From Ectocarpus siliculosus (Eukaryota > Sar > Phaeophyceae > Ectocarpales > Ectocarpaceae): a stretch of 31,925 bases of DNA. This document shows positions 9,572 to 20,400 of the stretch, piece after piece. Below the pieces are notes generated by a model. That model saw only the letters and a list, made by a program, of their open reading frames with translations, did no database searches and was not told the origin of the DNA. The number at the start of each line of letters is the position of its first letter. Position 1 is the stretch's first letter. The stretch covers positions 1 to 31,925 of the forward strand of contig FN648747.1 of NCBI GenBank assembly GCA_000310025.1. The letters are read 5' to 3'. Made by a program: the position numbers and the translations under genes.

Positions 9572-10554
9572 GTTTTTTGCAGTCCTCAGCGGCGCTGCGG
9601 CCGTCCTTGGGCAAGTCTTCTTTTTCGTCGTGAACATTTGGCCGCGTTTTCTTGCCGATATCCGGAGCAGCGGGGCTCCGGGCCCGCGAGGTTATTTTTT
9701 TTTTTGTCTTCACTTCAAATCAGCGCTCACAGCAAGTAGTGCCGTTTACTCCAACCCGTGGTCACACAGAAGAGTCCCTCTCTACCCTCCCCTCCTGCGG
9801 TACTTTGCCTTCGATTTTTAATGCGAGAAGAGTTCAGCATTATCTTCCCTCTCTCTGTGTACACACGAACTGTAGCGCTACAATCCACTATAGGCCAGGA
9901 GCAGAAGCGACAGAAAAAGTCACTTTGCATGAAAAGCTCGCTTATACGCCGGGTTTCGAACCCCTGACCTGACCTCTAGAAGGTTTCGAGGGTACCAACT
10001 AGACCTGGGGCGACTTGGGGCGACCGGCATATTTATGGCAATGTGTGGATGAATTTGTCGGGAAGCGACCAACCAAGCGCCCTGCTGTAGACTAAACTTT
10101 CCTGCCGTTCCCATGGCTGCATAATATCTGCATAGACTATCTATGTACACTACTATTTTCGTTGTGGTTCGTTGTGATTGGTGACAAACACGCCGGGTTG
10201 TACAGCAGCGTTGACCCGTGGTTCGGTCCTCTGCCTTCACATTCATGCCAGGATCGCCAAGACACCAGTAGCTTATGGGATGAGGTCTGAATCTGACAAC
10301 GTGTCTGTGTACTGCTTGCTGCTTGTTGCCAGCTACTCATGTTCTCATGTTGCACTGCACTTCTTCACTGCACTTTACCGAGGTAGGTGTGATTTTGTAG
10401 AAGAACGGTCAGATTGCGGGGAAGCCTCCTTGGCGCAACTCCTTCACATGGTCCACCTCTCTTGCCGAAATGCGCAGCAGGCGTAGCGGCAGAAGACCAC
10501 GTGAACTGTGCCCCCCTAAAATCCATGCACAAAACCCGACTGTAGGACATGAGG
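9572..10554. other. Spacer between inverted repeat and foldback element
   Basis: No protein-coding gene is recognised. Apart from a possible Pol III-type promoter pair (see 9952-10005), the stretch shows only a T-run (about 9692-9705) and short unrelated open frames. Confidence 0.5.
9952..10005 (-). other. tRNA-like A-box/B-box pair, possible SINE head
   Basis: On the - strand GGTCTAGTTGGTACC (10005-9991) resembles a tRNA A box/D arm. GGTTCGAAACC (9962-9952) is a perfect match to the B-box consensus GGTTCGANNCC, at tRNA-like spacing. The acceptor and T stems do not pair well, and the anticodon stem has only four clear pairs with an oversized loop. It is therefore not a functional tRNA gene and is at best the promoter part of a tRNA-derived SINE. 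Confidence 0.35.
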
Positions 10555-11053
10555 CCCATGTTTATGGTTTCCAAATCTCTATCTATCTTCCTTTCTTTGG
10601 ACAAATGTTGACTTTTTCGACCTTTTGGGCAGTCTGCCTCCCGAACGAATGCGAATCAGCTGTTCGACCTTTGAGAATAGTCACAGCTTTGGCTGAGATG
10701 TCTACAGATCGCCTATTTGTTTCACCAGGGCCCACGTTTGATTTTTTCAAGATGCACAATTTTCACGCAAGATTATTCCAACCCCAGCATTTGGACAGAT
10801 CTTGGCCCAAGATTTGCTCCGAGGTGGTCTTTGGGCCGAATCTTGCACATCTTGAACTGCTGGAAAAAAATCAAACGTGGACCCTGGCAAAACAAATAGG
10901 CGGCCTGTATACATCTCAGGCAAAGCTGTGACTATTCTCAAAGGTCGAACAGCTGATTCGCATTCATTCGGGAGGCAGACTGCCCAAAAGGTCGAAAAAG
11001 TCAGCATTTGTCCAAAGAAATGAAGATCAAGATTTGGAAACCATAAACATGGG
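10555..11053. mobile_element. Foldback element: 190-bp inverted arms with 114-bp spacer
   Basis: The left arm 10555-10748, starting CCCATGTTTATGGTTTCC, is nearly the exact reverse complement of the right arm 10863-11053, ending GGAAACCATAAACATGGG. The arms share, for example, GACTTTTTCGACCTTTTGGGC and GTTCGACCTTTGAGAATAGTC. No coding capacity and no clear target duplication were seen. It lies about 440 bp upstream of the ATG of the complete sulfotransferase gene. It could be a foldback transposon or long-hairpin MITE. Confidence 0.85.
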
Positions 11054-11495
11054 TCAGTCTCGCCGGGAGCTACAAATATCTTCTTTTTTTTTGTGACCTG
11101 GACCAGAACCTGACCTGGTGTCCGACGTTCCGACTTTGCCCTGTTTGCCACCTGCTGGTGGTATGCTGCTGTTGCTGTGTGCATATAATTTTCATATATG
11201 TATGTATGCCTGCTTGATGACGTCGACGGAGATGGACACAGCAAGCAATGTGTGCACTCCAGCTGCTGTGTGCACCAGGGACTCAGCTGTTGTGGGGGTG
11301 GCACGCCGCTCGTCGTAGTGAAGACAAGCAAGCCTCCTACCTCCTTTCGTTCTATACATAGTCTAACATGCCGGGCCGGTAAAGGTAGGCCGGTCATCAA
11401 ACAGTGTCGCCTTCCCCGCCGACACGCCGCCAACCGCCATCGGGTTCACCAGCCCCCAGCACACACATTCGTTTGGGGGGAGCGCAACAGCAGGG
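11054..11495 (+). promoter_or_regulatory. 5' flank and presumed promoter/5' UTR of the complete sulfotransferase gene
   Basis: This is the interval between the foldback element and the ATG at 11496. It must hold the core promoter if the foldback is not part of it. No convincing TATA box or initiator was found; TCTATACATAG near 11350 is only a weak TATA-like match. Confidence 0.3.
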
Positions 11496-14400
11496 ATGAC
11501 TAGACACCAACCGCGGAACCCGGGTATTTCGACGCGGCAAAGGAGATGTTGTTGGCCTTACGCAACCTGCGCTGCTGCTGCGGGTACCCTCGCGGCGTTG
11601 TGTGTCTGCTTCGTTCTCGGGGCGTCGATCGGGTGGTGGCTCGGGGGACACCGGTCAAGGCAAGAAGCGGTCCTCGCCGAAACGTTGCGGAGAAGGGGCA
11701 ACAAGCCAGTCGTTGTCGTACGCGATGCGGGAGAGAGCTTTGTGCGGCACTACAACAGTTTCGCGGCGTACGCAGCAGAGATGCTCAACAGCACCGAGCC
11801 TCTTCCTGTGCCCGTTGTCACTCCGAATGATGGACGCCGGCCCCCGATGTCTCTCCCGCTTGGAACAATCATTGGAGTGCAGGTGAACCTTAGGCGGAGA
11901 GGTACGACCGCAGCACAATATCACGCAGTGGTAGCACTCAATTTAGGTAGCTATCTACAACTGCTGTGTAGTAGCGGGAGCCAAAAGAAGTACAAATACA
12001 CCCCCTTCTCGTCGTTTATTTTTGAAGGTCAATAGCCCGACGTTTCACATATAGACTATATGCCCTGTTGGTTGGTTTGCTTTTTGTTCACGACTACTGT
12101 TCATACATATGCAGCAATACGCCGCTTCGGTTGATCTCTTCCTCGATAGGGACACACTGCTTTTCTGCTCTATGCACACGGTGGCGAAATAGTAACTACT
12201 GTACCCATTCATGTACCTCCCCGCAACTCTGTCGGGGCGGCTACTGTATGTAATGAAGTTCGTCCGCTTCCTCGCACGCGGACTGAGCATCCCGAAAGAA
12301 AGGTGTTGGGTACTGTTAGGTAGTCGGGCGTTTTGTGTGTGGCACCCTGTTAGTCGTAGGGCATGCAATCTCCCTCGGTTTTCAAACGTATTTTCAGTGT
12401 GGTACGCATATGTACGGAGTGTGCGTATGTGCGGACACATTTCAGAGTATGTGCGGACACACGGGAGTGGTCTCACCGTTTTCTTACCGTTTTGTGTAAT
12501 TTCATATCGTTAAATTGTATGCGCGAACGAAGGCTCTCAGCTATGCGGTCAGGGCCGAGGGGGCCCAGGGGGAAAAAAACGGGGCGCGCGTTCAGCTACA
12601 CCTTCCCAACATAACATATATGAGACACACAAGACAGCTACCAAACTATTTTATTGAGCCTGTTACCCGCAGGGGAGATGTCCCCATATGCTGTCTGGGA
12701 AATCGTAGACATATAGGTAGCTTTTTCTGAAGCTATGAATTCATTGCTAATCTGTCTCTGACTCTTTTCTATTGTTGTTGTTGTTGTTGTTGTTGTTTTT
12801 CTTCACATTGTTGTTGTTGTTTTCTTCACATTAAACTCGTGTCAGTTGCTAATCCCAAAATCTAGCAAAGACTCGGCCCGTGGTCACAAAAATGCTAAAG
12901 CCATCAGAAGATCTGAAGAACACGCACACTATTAGCAAGAAAAGGGTACACAAGCCCGAGGAGGTACACCTACAATCCCTGCAGCACGTTTGCGTGCTCA
13001 CAACTGAACTACACGCCCACACACTACAATTCGACTACAGCAGGCGGCATCACCCCCCTTGTCCCGCACTTCACCAAAATGAATGTTTGTCGACTACAGC
13101 GTACTGCTGTCTGAAGTGCTGTCCTTACAAAATACCACCATGGTGTATGGTGCACAACAAGCTCGGAGCATGCAGCTGCTGTCTGAAGTGCTGTCAGAAT
13201 GGTCCCGTGGACATACAATGAAGAAGAACATCAACCAACCAAAGCCATCATTGCAATTGACAATCGCCCGAATCTATCCAGATCATCTGTGTTAGACACA
13301 GCAGTGTAAACATCGGCACTGACTAGGAATCGTTCCACATTGAAGGGGTCTTCCACGATGCAGGTACACAATTAAGGCACCCGGGTTATCCGCGCCATCT
13401 CTGCCGCGTCTCTCTACAAAACCAGTGACGTCATTACACATAGCTAACACCGATATTCAGGAAAAAAAAACGGAAAATAATTGACAACACAAGAGATGTT
13501 TGTCCGTGCGACACGGTTCGATGCCGTCCGCATGCTCCGGTTCCGCTGCTGCTCCGGTTCCGCTGCTCCGGTGCCGCTTCTCCGGTGTCGCTGTGGCCAG
13601 TCCTAGCACGACCAAATTCGACCCGCTCCGCTTCGTACACGCTCTCGTTGCTGTCCTTCCCAGTCGGTTCCTCGCTTTCTCCCTCGTTGCACTTAGGGTT
13701 CTTGGTCTGAAAATTCTCGCGCCGAAGGGTCAACCAGCCCAGTCAGCTCGTCACCACCTGTCCCCTCCTCATTTGATGGCAAAACCAGGTTACTGAGACA
13801 GTACAGCTCCCTCTAGCAAGCATAGGGCCGTGTACATAGTGCCCGTCCACCTTTCTGATGGCGTCTGCCTCCGCGCACAAAGATGAGATGGGCATTGCTG
13901 CCTGCACCGACGGCCTCGAGGCCCGCGCATCTGCACCTTTGTACCTGACGCACCAGTGCCGACCCAACTCCACCACTACGCACGCCTCGCGGCGGGTGCG
14001 CCGTAGCAAGAAGGTATCGGTCCCTTGAAGATGAGTCTAGCCCTGCTCGCTAGAAAGACCCCCCCCCTCGCTTTGGGTCATGCCTAAGCAAAACCTTGCC
14101 GAGGCAGCGAGGGGAAGAAGGGAGAAGCATTAAACTCGTGTCAGTTGCTAATCCCAAAATCTAGCAAAGACTCGGCCCGTGGTCACAAAAATGCTAAAGC
14201 CATCAGAAGATCTGAAGAACACGCACACTATTAGCAAGAAAAGGGTATACAAGCCCAAGGAGGTACACCTACAATCCCTGCAGCACGTTTGCGTGCTCAC
14301 AACTGAACTACACGCCCACACACTACAATTCGACTACAGCAGGCGGCATCACCCCCCTTGTCCCGCACTTCACCAAAATGAATGTTTGTCGACTACAGCG

Positions 14401-17400
14401 TACTGCTGTCTGAAGTGCTGTCTGCACAAATAACACCATGGTGTATGGTGCACAACAAGCTCGGGGCATGCAGCTGCTGTCTGAAGTGCTGTCAGAATGG
14501 GTTCCGTGGACACACAATGAAGAAGAACAACCAACCAAAGCCATCATCATTGCACTTGACAATCGCCCGAATCTATCCAGATCATCTGTGTTAGACACAG
14601 CAGTGTAACCATCGACACTGACTAAGAATCGTTCCACATATATGATGGGGTCTTCTACGATGCAGGTACACAATTAAGGCACCCGGGTTATCCGCGCCAT
14701 CTCTGCCGCGTCTCTCTACAAAACCAGTGACGTCATCACACATAGCTAACACCTATATTTAGGAAAAAAACGGAAAATAATTGACAACACAAGAGATGTT
14801 TGTCCGTGCGACACGGTTCGATGCCGTCCGCATGCTCCGGTGTCGCTGTGGCCAGTCCTAGCACGACCAAACTCGACCCGCTCCGCTTCGTACACGCTCT
14901 CGTTGCTGTCCTTCCCAGTCGGTTCCTCGCTTTCTCCCTCGTTGCACTTAGGGTTCTTGGTCTGAAAATTCTCGCGCCGAAGGGTCAACCAGCCCAGTCA
15001 GCTCATCACCACCTGTCCCCTCCTCATTTGATGGCAAAACCAGGTTACTGAGACAGTACAGCTCCCTCTAGCAAACATAGGGCCGTGTACATAGTGCCCG
15101 TCCACCTTTCTGATGGCGTCTGCCTCCGCGCACAAAGATGAGATGGGCATTGCTGCCTGCACCGACGGCCTCGAGGCCCGCGCATCTGCACCTTTGTACC
15201 TGACGCACCAGTGCCGACCCAACTCCACCACTACGCACGCCTCGCGGCGGGTGCGCCGTAGCAAGAAGGTATCGGTCCCTTGAGGGTGAGTCTAGCCCTG
15301 CTCGCTAGAAAGACCCCCCCCCTCGCTTTGGGTCATGCCTAAGCAAAACCTTGCCGAGGCAGCGAGGGGAAGAAGGGATATCTCGAAAATTATGATAGAG
15401 ATGGATTCGTTGTGTCATACTAAGAAAAATAAAAAAACAATGACGTGTTTGCGCAGAACAAAATTTGGCTCGTAACGACCAGTTCGGGGTATCTAAAGTT
15501 CCTCCGACGCGACTTCTACCTAAATATGTCTTGAGATTTCGCCATTTAGAGAAATTTGCAAGCAAAATTTGCCGCCCGAACGACCACGCGCGCTGGTTGG
15601 TCCACGTCAGTTTGGGCCGCTTGCTGCGCCGTTGTGGCACGAGACGGCACGAGACGGCACGAGACGGCAGCGGGCTACGAGACGCGCAGCCAGTGCCCGC
15701 CCCATGCCCCTATACACAAGTAGTCATGGATAGAACCAGGAGGAGGCCGATCCGGGATGTCAACCTTAAACACCGCTACGGCGCCATGAGCCCCGGAGAA
15801 CTGATGCATGAGCAGCTTTGCCTCTTGTGAGCAGCTGTCCTGCTGTTGGTTGGCAGCGAGGAAGAAGATGAGCACGAAACGGAAGAGCTCGAGTTGTGCG
15901 CTGCGCTCATAGCGCTGCAGGTGGAGACAGTACGGGTAGATCGCACGGTCATCAGGACAGTGAGGGGGAGGGATTTGTGCATCGCCGACATCTCGGAGGA
16001 CAGGGCGTGGTGTGACTATCGCTTCAATTTTCAAATGTAGGTGCATATGTATGTGCACATCTTTCCTGACCCCTTCGAACTCCACGGCTGGCTGCATGTA
16101 TGTATGTGCGCGGCGAGATTACACGGCCAAATGCGGATCATCTGTCTTCGTCTTCAGGGGTTTTTTTTTTGCGCACGGTGGAAAGACTTTATTTTTAACA
16201 GAAATTACATGGCATCAGTATAGCAAATTTCGTTGTATGCGCAAACACGTCAATACCATCCGCACTCAACGCAGAAAGGAGGTACGCAAAATCTTCGAAG
16301 CCATTTGCTCCAGCACCCGCTTCTGTCCGGGGTGCCGGGAACGGAGGCCCACTTCTTCGATCGCAATCCCGATACGTGAGTGAGTGGGAGGGGGGGAGGG
16401 GCAGCAGCAGCAGCAGCAACAGCAATAGAAGCACGACCCGCTCGGCAACGTGCTGGCTCTCGCCGTAGAGAAGGAGCATCATGTTGAACGTATGAACGAC
16501 ACCGAGGAATTCCCAACGACCGCAACCACAACGCAATGGAACGTTCTGGAACCAGGTGCAATCATTTTTCAGACAACGGCTGAAAAAGACCAAACCGGCA
16601 CCACCTGGGTTCAACACTTGGGGGGGGGGGGGGGGTAAAATTTGCGCTGCTGCCTACAGTGCAGGAATCGAGAGCACACATAGAGCTGACGAGGGCTATC
16701 CATCAGGCACACACATACGATGAAGAAAACATTTAGTCACTTAGCAACTATCTTCACAGGAACTGCCTGCTGCTGCCGAATCCATGTGGTGCCGCACAAT
16801 TCAGCTGGGTGGCTGTTTAGAAGCATCGACGTGACGCACGATGACCGCCTTGACACACGTGGGAGCAAAAGCTGCCGACCGGTACCAGCGTACGTTTTCG
16901 GGCTGATCTCTCTCCCTCTCTCTCCTTTCTCTCCCGGTGGTCATACCAACAACCATTCCAGGTACCCAAGCCTCGGTGAGTGGCCGGGGAATACTGGTGA
17001 TGCGAGAAGAGCAAAGCTGCCTGCATCGGCCGCCGGAGAAGTGCTCGAGCTCTACTCCAATGCTACCATGAGAACAGTGAGGAAGAGACGCACAATGCAT
17101 ACAGCAGTAGTAGTGTACGCTGCCCTGCAGGATGAAAAGGGCGAATATTTTTTATTTTGCTCGAAAAGGGAAAAAAAAAAAACGCTGTGCAAAACTGACA
17201 AGTATTATTCTTGATATATTGTTGGTGGTGCAGCAGAAACAGCAAAACGGCACGCCAACGCTCCACCAGATCGCGACCACACGAGAGGCCTCCAAGGAAA
17301 TCGAGACGGGTCGGGCATTCCTTACTCATTCGGAGGATGATCGATGACCAAAGTCAAAAACAGAGCGAGTAACCCCACGAAAAGGAACCCGAACTTCAAG

Positions 17401-20400
17401 CACGCTAGGGCATGAATACCGCACGGTGCTGCTTCAACTCTCGGGTATAGTGGTTCGAAAATACAGGTGGCAATGATGTTGATACTCTCTGTCCACCCAG
17501 GACATATGTAGTCAGCCGTAACGCCGGACAACCCTCTGCCGCCGCCCCATCTGCTGCCGATTTTAAACCGTGATCGGTCCTCGCAATAGATTGGCGCGCC
17601 TGATGAACTTGAGGAGGCTGGAGTAACCGTTACTGTGGACTCGTCTCCAATGTACATCTTCTACCCGCTGGCGCCGTACCGCATGAAGATGGTGCAGCCC
17701 CACGCCAGGCTAGTGGTCATACTAAAAGATCCCACGGCAAGGTGAATTATGCTTTATATCATCCCATTGACGGCATGCCGTGGTTCCAAACAGGACGTCA
17801 AGTCTACTACTTACAGTCTTCTGTCTGGTGGAATTCGGCGGTGGATTTTGTGCTCCGAGAACCAGTGTTTTAGGATGAAGGCGTGGTTTCTTCACGGGAA
17901 ACGTTACGGCGGGCGATGATACCTGTAAATACTCGTTTGCTTATCCAGGGCACGGCTCTGTAGGATAGACCCCTTGTTTGCACTCGCTGCTCTCCCCTCT
18001 GACGCTGCCCTGCGTCCCACCTGCAAGGACTGCAGGAAAATTGCGGTGTTTCTTCGAGGGTTTAGTGACCGCAAGCGGCAACCTAGTGAGTAGTTGATTC
18101 TCGTTAGGGGGCATTGGTGTAGGGAAGCATCTTGGTGGATCTGCTTTCATTTTTGCTTGCATCCTGTGACAAGACATCCGTAGCTGCGGAGCTGCTCAGC
18201 GAATCGTTCTCATGTGACATGTCATCGGAATACACCAACCCCCCATACCTTGCCCGCCAAATCTGTGACGAGCGGTAACAATATCCACATTCATTCTAGC
18301 TCCGAATGGTAGTGAATATTCATTCACATCGTCGTTGGGCAAGGAAGTCATCGGCTGCATCGGAAAGTGGTATGTTTCGTCCATCCCCTTTGGTAGAACA
18401 AGGATTCTCAATCATCAGACAATCCGTACTGCCCTTCCGCCCCGAGGTCAAGACCAAAGCCCAATGAAACATACAATGCGCGCGTTTCGTACAAGACGGC
18501 TCCTAAGACACCGTTGTGCAGTGGAAGCGTGCAGCCGTCCAAACTTCGAAAAAGTGTCCAAAAATGTCTTACTTGTCCGCCGGTCCAGAATATCGACAGA
18601 AGATTTAGCAATTGCACGCCTGAGTTTCGGATGGATACGTATCTCCTGATCGCCTCGTAATAGGTATTTTTCGCACGCCCGGATGACGATGTGCGGAATT
18701 ATCGACGAGTCCAAACCGAAAATATCCGTGAACTTCCGCCTAAAAGCGTTTCATGCTCCCGGGCGAGCAGCTGGATACCTCAATCGGGTGGGTGCGCTCC
18801 AGTCAGGAAGCCATGTCGGTTCGCCCGCGTCCTGTGGCAGGGTTGTGTGAAGTTGGTAGCGGTGGCGGTGGAGGTTGCGGCGGCGGCGGCGGCGGGATAT
18901 GATGACTGTATGTCGTAAGTAGGGCAAGTTTCGTGGAAGTCGTATTCTTTCGAACAGTCCACGCCGCTTTCGGAGGATGAGTGAATAGCTAAACAATAAA
19001 AAAAACGCGTAGCCAGATGCTCTCTCTTTGGAGGATCATTTAGTCAAAGTCGCGCCGGTTACTTTGACAGTCACGCGAAGCGACAAAGAACACTCCAAAC
19101 TGCATCATCTCGCGGTCCCGACGTACCGAGCCGTAGAGCGTTTGTCCTCGACTCATTATCCGTGAAGAAAAGTATTGTTCTGCAGTTGTACCAGCAACAG
19201 CAGTCTAGAAAAACAGCTGTTGAACACATGCGAAACTTGAAATCCTGCTTGTTTCGTGCCTTATGTAAGGGCGTATTGTCGTGGGGCTTCCACCTCTTAT
19301 TGCTTGGTGGTCTGAACTCGCTACAATTTGATTCGGGAGTGAAGACTGGCTCCCTGTGAACCTCACCCTGTCTTGATGCGTACGATGCGTGGGAACGTTC
19401 CTGAGCTGACAGACGCACTTGGGTCGAAGAACACGAACATCACACTCTTCCTTCCTCCTGCTGCTTGTTGCCCTATCTATGTCTTCAACGTCAGGGTACA
19501 CACAAGGTCGAGAGGTATGCACCACTCTGCCGCGGGGTGAAGGCGGAGCCGGGCGATCTTGCGAAGTGCTTCGTAGCGACAAACGGGCAAAACCCGTTGT
19601 TGAGGGGACTGTATGCAGGTGCTACAGTACGCTAACGATTCGGATCGTGCGCGAGCTGTGTTCTCCTTTGATGTCTCGAAAATCACCCGACATAGCGTTC
19701 CGTGTCGAGAGGCAAAGCACTCTCCATAATGAAGACCAGTTTGCAGCGTGCTTCTCTATATTAGGCCGGGAGTCTCTGCTTCCTGCTGTACTTTCTACAG
19801 TATCTCTGTCTCTCTCCCTGTGGACTAACCCACTTTGCATCGACGTTTCCGTGCCACACCTTGCGCGCACACCATCGCCGTGATGATTCGCGAACTAAAA
19901 TCAATGTCTACAGACCAGCTGGAGCGATGGTTCGCGGTGTTCCCTCGATCACAGGTGAAAGCCATCAGCAACGGCAGCGTACCGTACTGTCAACGTCCGG
20001 AATGCGTGCTTGTGCGAGTGAAAACAAATGACACAGCACATGATAAACACAGGTTTTTTGTGTCGATGGTGTGCGGAACCCTCTTGCGCGCACGCTACGT
20101 ATCCGCCCCGCAACCTGCATCACATCAACCCACATATCGGCCATTGCTGTCGGAACTGTGAATCGTCCTTAAATGAACGGTTGAGGGCGGCAAGCGTTGG
20201 AAGCTGGCCCGGCGTCCCATGGCACATGCCTTCTGTTATTAATTGTTCTGTCGATGGAGTACAGACGCGAACAGACCAGGCCGATAATCGAGAAACGCCA
20301 AGTTCGTGTCAAGGCCCAACTTCTCACTATGCCGTAGCCAACCGCCGAGTACTGTATTGAGTTTTGGGTAGATAAACTCTAGTCTAGGATCCACCGCTCG

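Noticed and set aside
11883-12035. Extension of exon 1 into a 179-codon frame
   Set aside because: Splicing at 11882 joins IIGVQ to KGGT, completing the PAPS motif; the extension has no family similarity. It could exist only as an intron-retained form.
16720-17214. Single 164-codon + strand gene
   Set aside because: Only 16962-17076 fits the splice phases of the sulfotransferase; the upstream and downstream parts look like intron.
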